From Amycolatopsis tucumanensis (GTDB taxonomy: Bacteria > Actinomycetota > Actinomycetes > Mycobacteriales > Pseudonocardiaceae): a stretch of DNA of 64,000 bases. The notes under the pieces are model-generated. The model searched no databases and was not told the origin of the DNA. It was given only the letters and a program-made list of their open reading frames with translations. The position numbers and the translations under genes were made by a program. The DNA lies in contig NZ_JAKGSD010000001.1 of the NCBI RefSeq assembly GCF_021654135.1, positions 248,001-312,000 on the forward strand. The letters run 5' to 3'. Shown one piece after another: positions 1 through 8,118 of the stretch; position 1 is the stretch's first letter, and each line of letters starts with the position of its first letter.

Positions 1-1
1 C

Positions 2-307
2 ACGGCGGTGCTGGGCAGCATCGCGGCGGCGGCCTACCGGGCCGGCGTGCCGGGCGACGCGGGGGAGACGGCGCGCGAAACCCTCGGCGGCGCGGTCGCC
101 ACGGCCGCCGGGCTGCCGCCCGCGCAGGCCGAGGCCCTGCTGGCCGCGGCCAGGGCGGCGTTCGTGCACGGCCTGCAGGTGAGCGCCGTGGCCGGGGCCG
201 CGCTGCTCGCCTACACCGGGGTGCAGGCGCTGGTCCTGCTGCGGTCTAGAGGAACAGGCGCAGCACCCGCGCACGAGCCTCGCCGAGCAGTGGCTCCGCG
301 CGGCTGA
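2..307 (+). CDS. DHA2-type MFS efflux transporter, C-terminal fragment
   Basis: This is the 3' end of a gene cut by the left window edge; only about the last 100 residues are visible. The open frame runs from the first complete codon to a TGA at 305-307. The text resembles the C-terminus of 14-helix drug:proton antiporters: a small-residue helix, a hydrophilic extracellular loop rich in Ala and Glu, then a final membrane helix of about 20 residues followed by a basic tail. The tail overlaps the end of the convergent HEAT-repeat gene by 62 bases. The family assignment comes from helix pattern and composition only, since no signature motif of the N-terminal half is present. Confidence 0.6.
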   Translation, partial: TAVLGSIAAAAYRAGVPGDAGETARETLGGAVATAAGLPPAQAEALLAAARAAFVHGLQVSAVAGAALLAYTGVQALVLLRSRGTGAAPAHEPRRAVAPRG

Positions 308-1556
308 CGAGGTCACGCAGTTCGGCGGCCCGCTCGCCGCGCGGGGCGGTGTAGGTGGTCGCGGATCCGTGGGCGAACCAGTTGCTCAGGTCGGTGCGAG
401 CGGTTTCCCGGAGCGGCTCGTCCGGGCCCAGCAGCAGGCGCAGGTCGAGAGCGAGACGGGTCCAGGTGTCGCGAGCGGACAGCAACTGGAACGCGTTGCG
501 CCTGCGGTGCGCTGGCTGGCCGGGATCGAGCATGCCGTGCAACGCCGCCTCGTCGATCTCGGCGGCGCACCCGCGCAGCGCGAGCACCACCTGCCGGGCG
601 ACGCGCGGGGACGGGTCGGACAGCAACGGCGCCAGGCGGGCGGCCGGGACCACTCGCAGCCGCCGCAACGCACGGACGGTTTCGGCGCGCACCTTGGGCC
701 GGGGATCCGCGAGCAGCGGCAGGAGCAGCGCCCCGTCGGCTTCGGTTCCGGTCTCGCCGAGGCCCGCGACCGCACCCGGGCTCGCCGCCGCGGCCACCAG
801 CTCGCGATAGTGCGGCGCCGGGTCCTCGCCCGCGCGGCGCAGGACGAACTGAGCGTACGCGCGGACCAGCGAAGCGGGGTCGGCCAGTGCCGGCCGCGCG
901 TCGGCGGGGTCGCGGATCGCCTGAGCGCGCAGGGCGGCCGTGCCGCTGCCGCGGAGCAGGCGCAGCACCTCGGGGTCGGTGCTGCCGGCCAGGGCCTGCG
1001 CGCAGGTGAGCCGGATCTTCAGGTCCGCGTCCCGCAGTCCGGCCGTCAGCTCGCCGACGTCGGCGCGCCCCGAGGCGTAGACGGCCCGGCGGGTGAGCAC
1101 GTCGGGGGAGGCGAGCGCGGCCGAGCGGACTTCGGGCGTCCGCAGCATGCCTTCGAGCGTCACGGCCAGCCACTCGCCCTGCACGCGTGGCCGCAGCAGG
1201 CACGCGAACGGGAACAGGTCCACCGCGGTCATCGGATCCCGGAAGAGGTGGCGCAGGCACTCCCGCCGGGCGCGCTCGCGCACCTGCGGCACCCAGTCCG
1301 CCGCGCGGATCGCGAGCACCGGCAGGGCGATCCGCTCGTCGAGGCGCGTCAGCGCGGCTTCACGGAGGCGGCCGTCCCGGCCGAGCGCCCGTGCCAGGAC
1401 GCCGCGATGCCCCTGCGGGTGGCGCCGCGCGCCGTCGTCGACGGCGAGCCACAGGCGCGGGCTCGCCCCCGCCATCGCCGCGACCTCGGCGTCGGCGTCC
1501 CGCGCGGCACGCACCGCCGCGAGTCGCTCCGCCACCTCGTCCTGGTTGATCCGCAC
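246..1556 (-). CDS. HEAT-repeat protein
   Basis: A 436-residue soluble protein starting at GTG (1556). From about residue 40 to 400 it is built of roughly 30-residue alpha-helical pairs rich in Leu, Ala and Arg, with recurrent DPxxxVRxxA-type segments (for example LADPRPKVRAETVRALRRL and LLSDPSPRVARQVVLALRG), which is the pattern of HEAT repeats. Such repeats form a curved scaffold for protein binding; no catalytic motif is visible. It is a lone gene: its 3' end overlaps the convergent transporter fragment, and its start is 40 bases from the end of the SDR gene on the same strand. A specific partner or process cannot be assigned. Confidence 0.7.
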   Translation of the reverse strand: MRINQDEVAERLAAVRAARDADAEVAAMAGASPRLWLAVDDGARRHPQGHRGVLARALGRDGRLREAALTRLDERIALPVLAIRAADWVPQVRERARRECLRHLFRDPMTAVDLFPFACLLRPRVQGEWLAVTLEGMLRTPEVRSAALASPDVLTRRAVYASGRADVGELTAGLRDADLKIRLTCAQALAGSTDPEVLRLLRGSGTAALRAQAIRDPADARPALADPASLVRAYAQFVLRRAGEDPAPHYRELVAAAASPGAVAGLGETGTEADGALLLPLLADPRPKVRAETVRALRRLRVVPAARLAPLLSDPSPRVARQVVLALRGCAAEIDEAALHGMLDPGQPAHRRRNAFQLLSARDTWTRLALDLRLLLGPDEPLRETARTDLSNWFAHGSATTYTAPRGERAAELRDLVSRAEPLLGEARARVLRLFL

Positions 1557-1595
1557 CCGGCGATCGTCGCGGGTGCGGGCCCGTCAGCCAACCGG

Positions 1596-2315
1596 TTATC
1601 GCGTGGTGTGGGCTCCGCCGTTGACGTGCAGGGTCTGTCCGGTGATGTGGCGGGCGCCCTCGGAGGCCAGGAAGAACGTCGTCGCGGCGACGTCGTCCGG
1701 GTGGCCCGCCCGGCCGTTGTGCGTGGCGGCGATCAGCGCGCTGCGCCGGTCCTCGCTGAGTTTTCCGTGGAAGAAACCGGTTTCCGCGATGTAGCCGGGC
1801 GCGATCAGGTTGGCCGTCACGCCCTTCGGCCCGACCTCCGACGACAGCCCGGCCGTCCACGCCGCCAGCGCCGCCTTCGCCGCGCCGTAGGAGGACGCCG
1901 CGTACTCCGCGCCGATCGAGCCGATGTTGATGATCGAACCGCCCGGGCGCAGCCGGTCCCGCATCGCAGTCGTGGTGAGCACGGCGCTGAGCAGGTTGGC
2001 GTCCAGGTTCGCCCGCCACGCGCGCAGCACCTCGCCGAGGCCCTCGCCGGCGGGCGCGGTGAGGTCGGTGTTGCCGCCGGCCATGTTGACCAGCACGTCC
2101 AGCTCCGGCCCGAGCTCCTCGGCCGTCCGCGCCACCTGCTCCGGATCGGTGGCGTCGCAGGTGATGGCCCGCGCGCCGATCTCGGCCGCGGCGGCGGCGA
2201 GCCGTTCGCCGTTGCGGCCGGTGACGACCACGGTGTCCCCGGCCGCGCGGAACCGGGCGGCGACCGCCCTGCCGATGCCGTTCCCGCCGCCGGTGACCAG
2301 CACGATCCGACCCAC
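1596..2315 (-). CDS. Short-chain dehydrogenase/reductase (SDR)
   Basis: A classical 239-residue SDR. The cofactor motif TGGGNGIG lies at residues 8-15, the NMAGG segment that corresponds to NNAG is near residue 87, and the catalytic Ser and YGAAK tetrad lie near residues 140-160. The C-terminus ends in a glycine-rich NGGAH as is common in this family. The GTG start at 2315 is preceded by a GAGG-type ribosome site. It is transcribed divergently from a MarR regulator, with a palindrome between the two, so it is probably the regulator's main target. NAD(P)H-dependent carbonyl reduction or alcohol oxidation is expected; the substrate is unknown. Confidence 0.85.
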   Translation of the reverse strand: MGRIVLVTGGGNGIGRAVAARFRAAGDTVVVTGRNGERLAAAAAEIGARAITCDATDPEQVARTAEELGPELDVLVNMAGGNTDLTAPAGEGLGEVLRAWRANLDANLLSAVLTTTAMRDRLRPGGSIINIGSIGAEYAASSYGAAKAALAAWTAGLSSEVGPKGVTANLIAPGYIAETGFFHGKLSEDRRSALIAATHNGRAGHPDDVAATTFFLASEGARHITGQTLHVNGGAHTTR

Positions 2316-2336
2316 TGAGCATCTCCTCTCTGCTAT

Positions 2337-2350
2337 GTTTAGCTCTAAAC
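2337..2350. promoter_or_regulatory. Putative MarR operator between the SDR and marR-like genes
   Basis: GTTTAG-CT-CTAAAC is an inverted repeat with perfect 6-base arms in the 55-base gap between two divergent genes. It is AT-rich in very GC-rich surroundings and lies about 20 bases from each start codon, where bound protein would block both promoters. MarR dimers bind such short palindromes; the assignment is inferred from position. Confidence 0.6.
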
Positions 2351-2370
2351 GTAGCGGAGGGAGGCAGGCC

Positions 2371-2913
2371 GTGTCGAACGACCCCGGCGCCGACGGCTAC
2401 CCGATGGCGTCGATCCTGCGGTGGCCCGCGCACGACATCGCCGAGTCGTGGCGGCGCGAGCTGCCCGGCGTGCGCACGGAGTCCATCGAGATCATCACGC
2501 CGGTGTGGCGGGTGGCGAAACTCCTCGCCGACGACCGGCGGCGCACCCTGGCCGGACTCGGCGTCGATCCGTCCACACTGGACCTGCTGAGCGTGATCCG
2601 CCGGGCGGGGCCGCCGTACGAGCTGACCACCCGCGAGATCACCCGGCGCACGCTGGTCACTCCCGGCGCGGTGTCCCAGCGCGTGGCCCGCGCCGAACGG
2701 GCCGGGCTCGTCGAACGGGCCCCTTCGTCGGCGTCGCGCCGCGCGGTCGCCGTCCGGCTCACCGACGCCGGGCACCACCTCGTCGAGACGACCGTGCGCC
2801 GGCTGCTCGAACACGAGGCGGATCTGGTCGGCGGGCTCACCCCGGACGAACGCCAAGCCCTCACCGGCCTGCTCGCCCGGCTGGAGCGGACCCTCGCGCC
2901 GGAACCAGGGTGA
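2371..2913 (+). CDS. MarR-family transcriptional regulator
   Basis: A 180-residue winged-helix protein. The GTG at 2371 has an upstream GGAGG and is chosen over a longer frame that would run into the divergent SDR. A recognition-helix region (TREITRRTLVTPGAVSQRVARA) spans about residues 90-112, followed by a wing with SSASRRAVAVRLT and the typical LTDAGHHLVE dimer helix. MarR proteins repress neighbouring genes and are released by small ligands such as phenolics. Divergence from the SDR and the shared palindrome suggest it controls both itself and that enzyme. Its last 53 bases overlap the convergent MFS gene. Confidence 0.85.
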   Translation: MSNDPGADGYPMASILRWPAHDIAESWRRELPGVRTESIEIITPVWRVAKLLADDRRRTLAGLGVDPSTLDLLSVIRRAGPPYELTTREITRRTLVTPGAVSQRVARAERAGLVERAPSSASRRAVAVRLTDAGHHLVETTVRRLLEHEADLVGGLTPDERQALTGLLARLERTLAPEPG

Positions 2914-4270
2914 GCGCGATCAGCACGGCGACGGTCAGGAGCGCGGCGCCCAGCGCGAGGCCGAACGCGTACCCGTCAACGGCACTGCCGGCCGTGCCGG
3001 ATCTGCTGTGCGCGGCGGTGCCGAGTGCGGCGAGCCCGAGTGACGCCCCGATCTGGCGTGAGCTGGTGAGCAGACCGGAGGCCGTGCCCGCCTCGCCCGG
3101 CGCGACGCCGCCCGTGGCCACCGACACCACCGGCCCGAGGCACAGTCCGAAGCCGACACTGGTCACGATCGACGGCCCGAGGACGTCGGCCAGGAACGAC
3201 CCGTCGGCGCTCAGGAAGCCGAACCAGGCGAACCCCGCCGCGGTCAGCACCCCGCCGCCGATCATCAGCGTGCGCGGGGCGAACCGGTGGCCGAGCTTGA
3301 CGGCCACCACCGACCCGGCGACCACCCCGAGCGCGAACGGCAGGAACTGGACGCCCGCCAGTGCGGGCCCGGTTCCGAGCACCTGCTGCAGGTAGAGCGA
3401 CACGAAGTAGAACGCCGACGCCATCGCCGCGCCGAGGAGCAGGTTGTAGAGGTTCGCCCCGGCGACCGCCCGGTCGGCCAGCAAGCCCAGGCGCACCAGC
3501 GGATCGCGCGCGGTCGTCCGTTCGATGTGGACGAACGCGGCCAGCAGCGCGACGGCGATCGCCAGCGTGGCGAGCGTGACCGGCGAGGCCCACCCGTGCT
3601 GGTCGGTGCGCACGACGCCGAACACGAGCGTGGTCATGCCCGCGGTGGCCAGGACGGCGCCCAGCACGTCCGGCCTGCCGGTGCGGACCGGCTTGTCGGC
3701 GGCGACGCCGCGTCGCGCCAGCACGGCCGCGACGGCGGCCATCGGCGCGCTGACGAACATCACCCACCGCCAGCCCGCGTACTCGGTCAGGACGCCGCCG
3801 ATGAGCACGCCCAGGGCGCCTCCGGCGGCGTTCATCGCGCTCCACACGCCGAAGGCGCGCACCCGCTCCGGTCCGGCGGGGAAGGTCGCGGTCAGCAGCG
3901 CCAGTGCGGCCGGGGCGGCCGCCGCCGCGCCGATGCCCTGCGCGGCGCGTGCCGCGACCAGCTGTCCGGGGTCCTGCGCGAAACCACCGGCCAGGGAGGC
4001 GATCCCGAACATGGCCAGCCCGGCCAGCAGGACCCGCCTGCGGCCGTGCCGGTCGGCGAGCTTGCCGCCGAGCAGGAGCAGCCCGCCGAAGGTGAGCGCG
4101 TAGGCGTGGATCACCCAGGTCAGGCCGACCGCGGTGAACCCGAGCGCCGCCGCGATCCGCGGCAGCCCGACGTTGACCACCGACAGGTCCAGCGACACCG
4201 TGAACTGCACGACGGCCACCGCGGCGAGGGTGAGCCCCGCGCGCACAGCAGGCGGCTCCGTTGTGGTCAT
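2861..4270 (-). CDS. DHA2-type MFS drug efflux transporter
   Basis: A 469-residue membrane protein with about 14 predicted helices. The start at ATG 4270 gives MTTTEPPAV and then the first helix. The LDLSVVNVGLPRI segment near residue 30 and the GGKLADRHGRRRVLL loop between helices 2 and 3 are characteristic of 14-helix EmrB/QacA-like proton antiporters. It is transcribed divergently from a TetR regulator with an operator-like inverted repeat between them, the usual arrangement for a ligand-induced exporter. The 3' end overlaps the convergent marR-like gene. Exported substrates cannot be predicted. Confidence 0.88.
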   Translation of the reverse strand: MTTTEPPAVRAGLTLAAVAVVQFTVSLDLSVVNVGLPRIAAALGFTAVGLTWVIHAYALTFGGLLLLGGKLADRHGRRRVLLAGLAMFGIASLAGGFAQDPGQLVAARAAQGIGAAAAAPAALALLTATFPAGPERVRAFGVWSAMNAAGGALGVLIGGVLTEYAGWRWVMFVSAPMAAVAAVLARRGVAADKPVRTGRPDVLGAVLATAGMTTLVFGVVRTDQHGWASPVTLATLAIAVALLAAFVHIERTTARDPLVRLGLLADRAVAGANLYNLLLGAAMASAFYFVSLYLQQVLGTGPALAGVQFLPFALGVVAGSVVAVKLGHRFAPRTLMIGGGVLTAAGFAWFGFLSADGSFLADVLGPSIVTSVGFGLCLGPVVSVATGGVAPGEAGTASGLLTSSRQIGASLGLAALGTAAHSRSGTAGSAVDGYAFGLALGAALLTVAVLIALTLVPARGSAPAGRAGR

Positions 4271-4288
4271 GCCTCGCTCCTCCCGAGT

Positions 4289-4307
4289 TTTCGAACGTGT
4301 TCCGAAA
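4289..4307. promoter_or_regulatory. Putative TetR operator between MFS and tetR-like genes
   Basis: Arms TTTCG and CGAAA (perfect 5 bases) flank an inner imperfect palindrome GAAC-GT-GTTC. It sits 19 bases from the MFS start and 45 bases from the tetR-like start in the divergent gap. Size and location fit an operator of the adjacent TetR protein; this is inference from symmetry and position. Confidence 0.55.
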
Positions 4308-4351
4308 GTAGCACCGGCGGGGTCCGGCTGTCGAACGCGGAGGAGGGCAGC

Positions 4352-5023
4352 ATGATGGGAGCCGTGCCCCGACCCGATGCAGCGCGCGCCCGGACCGGGC
4401 GGCCGCCGGTGACGTCCCGCGACGAGATCCTGGCGGCCGCGCGGCGGCTCATCGACCGCGACGGCTGGGAGAAGCTGAGCGTCCGCAAGCTGGCCGCGGA
4501 GCTGGGGATCGGGCCGACGACCCTGTACCACCACGTGCGGGACAAGGCGGACCTGCTGGTGCAGCTGCTCAACACCTACACCGGGCAGCTCGAGCGGCCG
4601 CGGTTGCCGGACGACCCGCGGGAGCGGATCGTCGTCGCGGCCACGGTGATGCACGAGGCTCTCGCGGCGTGGCCGTGGGCCGCGGAGGTCGTGACCGTCG
4701 ACGGGTTCGTCGGCCTGCTCGACGAACCGGCGCTGTGGATGGTCGAAACCATCGTGGGCGGCGCCGTCGACAGCGGGTGCACCCACGCGCAGGCCGTCGG
4801 CGTCTTCCGCGACATCTGGTACTACACGGCGGGCGAGGTGCTCGTCCGCGCCCGCTCCGCACGCCGGGACGAACGCCCCCAGCGCGACGCCGCCTTCCGC
4901 TTCGACCCGGCGGAGACGCCGCATCTGGCGGCGATCGGGGACCGCTGGCCGGAGCTGGCGGCACGCGACACCTACGCCGACGGCCTGCGCGCGCTCGTCG
5001 GCGGACTGCTCGACCGGCGGTGA
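4352..5023 (+). CDS. TetR-family transcriptional regulator
   Basis: A 223-residue repressor. The start ATG at 4352 (or 4355) is preceded by AGGAGGG. The N-terminal helix-turn-helix is clear: LSVRKLAAELGIGPTTLYHH at about residues 50-69, followed by a helical ligand-binding domain with a WYYTAGEVLVR segment. It is divergent from the MFS exporter, so the likely role is ligand-relieved repression of that pump. The GIGPTTLYHHV recognition helix is of the TetR/Tcr type. The 13 bases after its stop lead straight into the convergent small membrane protein gene. Confidence 0.87.
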   Translation: MMGAVPRPDAARARTGRPPVTSRDEILAAARRLIDRDGWEKLSVRKLAAELGIGPTTLYHHVRDKADLLVQLLNTYTGQLERPRLPDDPRERIVVAATVMHEALAAWPWAAEVVTVDGFVGLLDEPALWMVETIVGGAVDSGCTHAQAVGVFRDIWYYTAGEVLVRARSARRDERPQRDAAFRFDPAETPHLAAIGDRWPELAARDTYADGLRALVGGLLDRR

Positions 5024-5036
5024 CGAGAAGAGGCGC

Positions 5037-5366
5037 TCAGCCCCGTTCCTCCTGGATGGTCGTGTAGCGGTTGGGCAGGACCATGCAGTAGAGGCTGCCG
5101 GTTTCGTTGGTCAGGCAGTACACCGGTTGCGTCGCGTCGGAGTTGCCCGCCTCGCGCTGCTCGCCGACCTTCTGGATGCTGATGTGCCGCGGGTCGGCAG
5201 GCGCCGGAACGGGGGCCTTGTCCCACGGGTGCCAGGCCAGCAGCCCGCCGCCGAGGCCGGCGACGAGGATCGCGGTGGCCAGCAGGCCGTGCCGGGACCG
5301 GGATTCCGTGGCGGCCGGGCGCGGCTCCTGCGGCTGCTGCGGCGCGGGGTTGTTCGGGTGCGACAT
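5037..5366 (-). CDS. Small single-pass membrane protein of unknown function
   Basis: A 109-residue protein starting at ATG 5366. Residues 1-26 are polar, Pro/Gln-rich and basic, residues 27-45 form one hydrophobic helix (LLATAILVAGLGGGLLAW), and the rest is a polar, probably external domain with two Cys residues (YCLTNETGSLYCM) that could form a disulfide. I do not recognise the family. High GC third positions and a clean start support it being real. It stands alone, convergent with the tetR-like gene and upstream of a gap of about 370 bases before the RNA helicase. Confidence 0.6.
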   Translation of the reverse strand: MSHPNNPAPQQPQEPRPAATESRSRHGLLATAILVAGLGGGLLAWHPWDKAPVPAPADPRHISIQKVGEQREAGNSDATQPVYCLTNETGSLYCMVLPNRYTTIQEERG

Positions 5367-5612
5367 GGCGAACAGTCAACATCATCGCGTCGGTGGCCCG
5401 AAGGCGGCCGGGGCCGGCGCGGAACCGGCCCCGCCGCGCCGAACAGGCCGTCGGAGCCGGGCAGGTCCCCGACGCCGAACAGTTGTAGAGCAGCAGCTGC
5501 GGCGCGCGGCCGCCCTGGCGACGGTGGGTGAGCCCCGGCGATCGTGCGCCGGAACCGCAGGTGCCGGATCAGGGCGGGATCGAATCACGTCCGGTCGGCC
5601 GGTGCCGTGGTC

Positions 5613-5618
5613 TACACT
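5613..5618 (+). promoter_or_regulatory. Putative -10 element of the RNA helicase gene
   Basis: TACACT fits the actinobacterial TANNNT -10 pattern and would start transcription near 5625, leaving a leader of about 110 bases before the GTG at 5736. No good -35 box is evident. The remainder of the gene-free interval 5367-5735 shows no coding signal beyond the leader hairpin described separately. Confidence 0.4.
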
Positions 5619-5624
5619 GGTGAT

Positions 5625-5655
5625 CGCGGCCCGCACAGTTCTGCCTCGGGCCGCG
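5625..5655 (+). promoter_or_regulatory. Stem-loop in the 5' leader of the RNA helicase gene
   Basis: CGCGGCCCG (5625-5633) pairs perfectly with CGGGCCGCG (5647-5655) across a 13-base loop and is followed directly by TTTCGTTGT. A 9-bp GC stem followed by a T-rich stretch is terminator-like. Because it sits in the leader about 80 bases before the start codon, it could act as an attenuator or a 5' stabilising hairpin. Long structured leaders are known for cold-induced DEAD-box helicase genes of other bacteria; the link here is inference. Confidence 0.5.
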
Positions 5656-5735
5656 TTTCGTTGTCGGCCACCACGTGCCGCGACCGTGCCGGTCCGCGCC
5701 GGGCAGGACGACCCCCGACGTTCGGAGCTTTCCCC

Positions 5736-7364
5736 GTGACTTCTTCCCCCGCGCCCTCTTCTTCCGGGTCCACCTTCGCCGCGCTCGGCGTGCCCCCGGT
5801 GCTCGTCGCCGCGCTGGCCGAGCGGGGCATCGAGGCGCCGTTCCCGATCCAGGCGGCGACCCTGCCGCACTCGCTGGCCGGCCGGGACGTGCTCGGCCGG
5901 GGCCGCACCGGCTCCGGCAAGACCTACGCGTTCGCGCTCCCGGTCCTGACCCGGCTCGCCGCGAGCCGCACGCCGCGCGGGCCGGGCCGGCCCCGTGCGC
6001 TGATCCTCGCGCCGACCCGCGAACTCGCCACCCAGATCGACGCGGCGCTGGCGCCGCTGGCCGAGGCGTTGTCCCTGCGCACGATGACCGTGTTCGGCGG
6101 GGTCGGCGCGGCGCCGCAGATCGCCGGGTTGCGCGCGGGGGTGGACGTGCTGGTCGCGTGCCCCGGCCGGCTCGCCGACCACCTCGCGAGCGGGCACGCG
6201 CACCTCGACGCCGTCGAGATCACCGTCCTCGACGAGGCCGACCACATGGCCGACCTCGGGTTCCTGCCGCAGGTGAAGCGGCTGCTGGACCGCACGCCGC
6301 GCGACGGCCAGCGGCTGCTGTTCTCGGCCACCCTGGACGCCGGGGTCGACGTGCTGGTGAAGCGGTTCCTCACCGACCCGGTCACCCACAGCGTCGACTC
6401 CGCGCGCTCCCCGGTGGCGACGATGGAGCACCACGTGCTGCACGTCGAGCCGGACACGCGGCTGGACGTGCTGGTGGACCTGGCGGCCGCGCCGGGCAGG
6501 ACGGTCGTGTTCACCCGCACCAAGCACCGGGCGAAGGCGCTGACGCGCAAGCTCGTCGCGGCGGGCGTGCCCGCGGTGGAGCTGCACGGCAACCTCGGGC
6601 AGACCGCGCGGACCCGCAACCTGGCCGCGTTCTCCGACGGCAGCGCGACCACGCTGGTGGCCACGGACATCGCCGCCCGCGGCATCCACGTGGACGACGT
6701 GGCGCGGGTCATCCACGCCGACCCGCCGGTCGAGCACAAGGCCTACCTGCACCGGTCCGGCCGCACCGCCCGCGCCGGCGCGGCGGGCGTGGTGATCACC
6801 CTGATGACCGACGACCAGATCTCGGACGTCCGAGACCTGACCAGGAAGGCCGGGATCAGCCCGGTGACGACCCGGCTGGCGCCCGGGCACGAGCTGCTGA
6901 GCGAGCTCGCGCCGGGCGACCGGGTGTTCCGCAAGCCCCCGGTTCGCAGCGGCGCGGGCGCGGCCGGGGGTGGTGGCGAGGTTTCGCGGGACCGCGGCGC
7001 GGGTGCGGCTGCGCGCCGGTCCGGCGGCGCCCGGCGGAAGCCGGGTGGGGACGTGCGTGAGCAGCCGGGCCGCGAGGCGCGGCAGAACTCGCGCGGCGAG
7101 GGCCGCCAGGAGTCGGGCCGTGGTGCGGGCAGGTCTGGCGGTGCCGGCCGGCGGGAGCCGGATGCGCGGCAGGAGTCGGGCCGTGGTGCGGGCAGGTCCG
7201 GTGGCGCTGGTCGGCGGGGATCCGGCCGTGGCGCGGGGGCGGCCGCGCACAGGTCCGGCGGTAGCGCCCGGCAAGAACCGGGAACGCGGCAGCAGCCGGG
7301 TGGAGCCGCGGCCTTCTCCGCGGGCGCCCGCACCGGCCGCCGCCGGGGTGGCTCCTCTCGCTGA
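5736..7364 (+). CDS. DEAD-box ATP-dependent RNA helicase with Arg/Gly repeat tail
   Basis: A 542-residue helicase, start GTG 5736. Core motifs in order: Q motif (PFPIQ, Gln39), Walker A GRTGSGKT (Lys62), APTRELA near 90, DEAD at 166-169, SAT at 197-199, ATDIAARG near 309 and HRSGRTARAG from 339. These give RNA-dependent ATPase and strand-separating activity used in ribosome assembly or cold adaptation. From about residue 400 the protein becomes a disordered Arg/Gly/Ser-rich tail of about 140 residues with near-repeats of RQESGRGAGRSGGAGRR, a likely RNA-binding extension. It is monocistronic, preceded by a structured leader and followed by tandem hairpins. The subfamily (RhlE-like) is not certain. 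Confidence 0.93.
   Translation: MTSSPAPSSSGSTFAALGVPPVLVAALAERGIEAPFPIQAATLPHSLAGRDVLGRGRTGSGKTYAFALPVLTRLAASRTPRGPGRPRALILAPTRELATQIDAALAPLAEALSLRTMTVFGGVGAAPQIAGLRAGVDVLVACPGRLADHLASGHAHLDAVEITVLDEADHMADLGFLPQVKRLLDRTPRDGQRLLFSATLDAGVDVLVKRFLTDPVTHSVDSARSPVATMEHHVLHVEPDTRLDVLVDLAAAPGRTVVFTRTKHRAKALTRKLVAAGVPAVELHGNLGQTARTRNLAAFSDGSATTLVATDIAARGIHVDDVARVIHADPPVEHKAYLHRSGRTARAGAAGVVITLMTDDQISDVRDLTRKAGISPVTTRLAPGHELLSELAPGDRVFRKPPVRSGAGAAGGGGEVSRDRGAGAAARRSGGARRKPGGDVREQPGREARQNSRGEGRQESGRGAGRSGGAGRREPDARQESGRGAGRSGGAGRRGSGRGAGAAAHRSGGSARQEPGTRQQPGGAAAFSAGARTGRRRGGSSR
7107..7220 (+). repeat. Direct repeat within the helicase tail
   Basis: Two copies of about 51 bases, offset by 63 bases (beginning at 7107 and 7170), share a core that is identical for about 29 bases and then diverge at synonymous positions. 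They encode the RQESGRGAGRSGGAGRR segments of the tail. This indicates expansion by duplication, which can make tail length vary between strains. Confidence 0.7.
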
Positions 7365-7384
7365 TCGCGCCAGACGCGCCGTGT

Positions 7385-7449
7385 CCAGCGCGGATCAGCG
7401 CTGGATGACAGCCGCACCGAGCGCCCGCCGGGCCGGGCTCCGCCCGGCG
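7385..7449. terminator. Two consecutive GC hairpins between convergent genes
   Basis: Hairpin one: CCAGCGC (7385-7391) with GCGCTGG (7398-7404), 6-base loop. Hairpin two: CGCCGGGC (7426-7433) with GCCCGGCG (7442-7449), 8-base loop. They lie between the helicase end and the convergent gamma carbonic anhydrase end, so they probably terminate both. Neither has a U-tract, which is common for actinobacterial terminators. I see nothing else in 7365-7570. Confidence 0.5.
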
Positions 7450-7570
7450 CGACCCGTGCCGGTGAGCCCCGCCGGGCGTGGATTCGGTTCGCGCCCGGGG
7501 ACATGCGCCGGGCGCGACTCGTGCTGGCCGCCGAACGCGCCAGGGCCCGAATCCCGGCCCACGCCGGACG

Positions 7571-8089
7571 TCAGCCGCGCCGTGCGCGGGCGTGGACCTG
7601 AGCCAATTCCCGGTAGTTCTCGGCGTTCGCGCGCGTCGCGGCCTGCTCCTCGGCGGTGAGCGGGCGCCGGACCTTCGCCGGGATTCCCGCGACCAGTGAG
7701 CCGGGCGGGATGTCCGCGCCCTCCAGCACCACCGCGCCCGCCGCGACGAGGCTGCCCGCTCCGATCCTCGCGCCGTTGAGCACCACCGCGCCCATCCCGA
7801 TCAGGCAGTCGTCCTCGATGGTGCAGCCGTGCAGGACCGCGCGGTGCCCGACGCTCACCCCCGAGCCGATCGTGACGGGGAACCCGGGGTCGGCGTGCAC
7901 GATCGTGCCGTCCTGGATGTTGCTGCCCGCCCCGACGGTGATCGCGTCCAGGTCCGCCCGCAGCACGGCCGTGTACCAGACCCCGGCGCCCGCGGCGACG
8001 GTGACCGCGCCGGCGACCACCGCGCCCGGCGCGATCCACGCGCCCGCGTCGACGGACGGCTGTTCGCCGTCCACAGCGAGATGTTCCAT
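7571..8089 (-). CDS. Gamma-class carbonic anhydrase-like protein
   Basis: A 172-residue left-handed beta-helix protein, start ATG 8089. Hexapeptide repeats run from about residue 13 to 135. The three metal-ligand histidines of the family are present as His65 (VHADPG), His82 and His87 (GHRAVLHG, the typical five-residue spacing). The Arg44/Asp46 pair (LRAD) and Gln59/Asp60 (NIQDG) are also conserved. It would form a trimer with Zn or Fe at the subunit interface. True hydratase activity is not certain, since many homologues (YrdA/PaaY group) are thioesterases or inactive. It lies 29 bases downstream of the MatC-like gene on the same strand, so it may be cotranscribed. Confidence 0.85.
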   Translation of the reverse strand: MEHLAVDGEQPSVDAGAWIAPGAVVAGAVTVAAGAGVWYTAVLRADLDAITVGAGSNIQDGTIVHADPGFPVTIGSGVSVGHRAVLHGCTIEDDCLIGMGAVVLNGARIGAGSLVAAGAVVLEGADIPPGSLVAGIPAKVRRPLTAEEQAATRANAENYRELAQVHARARRG

Positions 8090-8118
8090 GGTGTCCTTTC
8101 CAGATGTCTACAGTGGAT

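Noticed and set aside
369..2318. Long plus-strand open frame opposite the HEAT-repeat and SDR genes
   Set aside because: It is an Arg/Gly/Ala-rich antisense shadow of high-GC genes with no family resemblance; both minus-strand genes are convincing.
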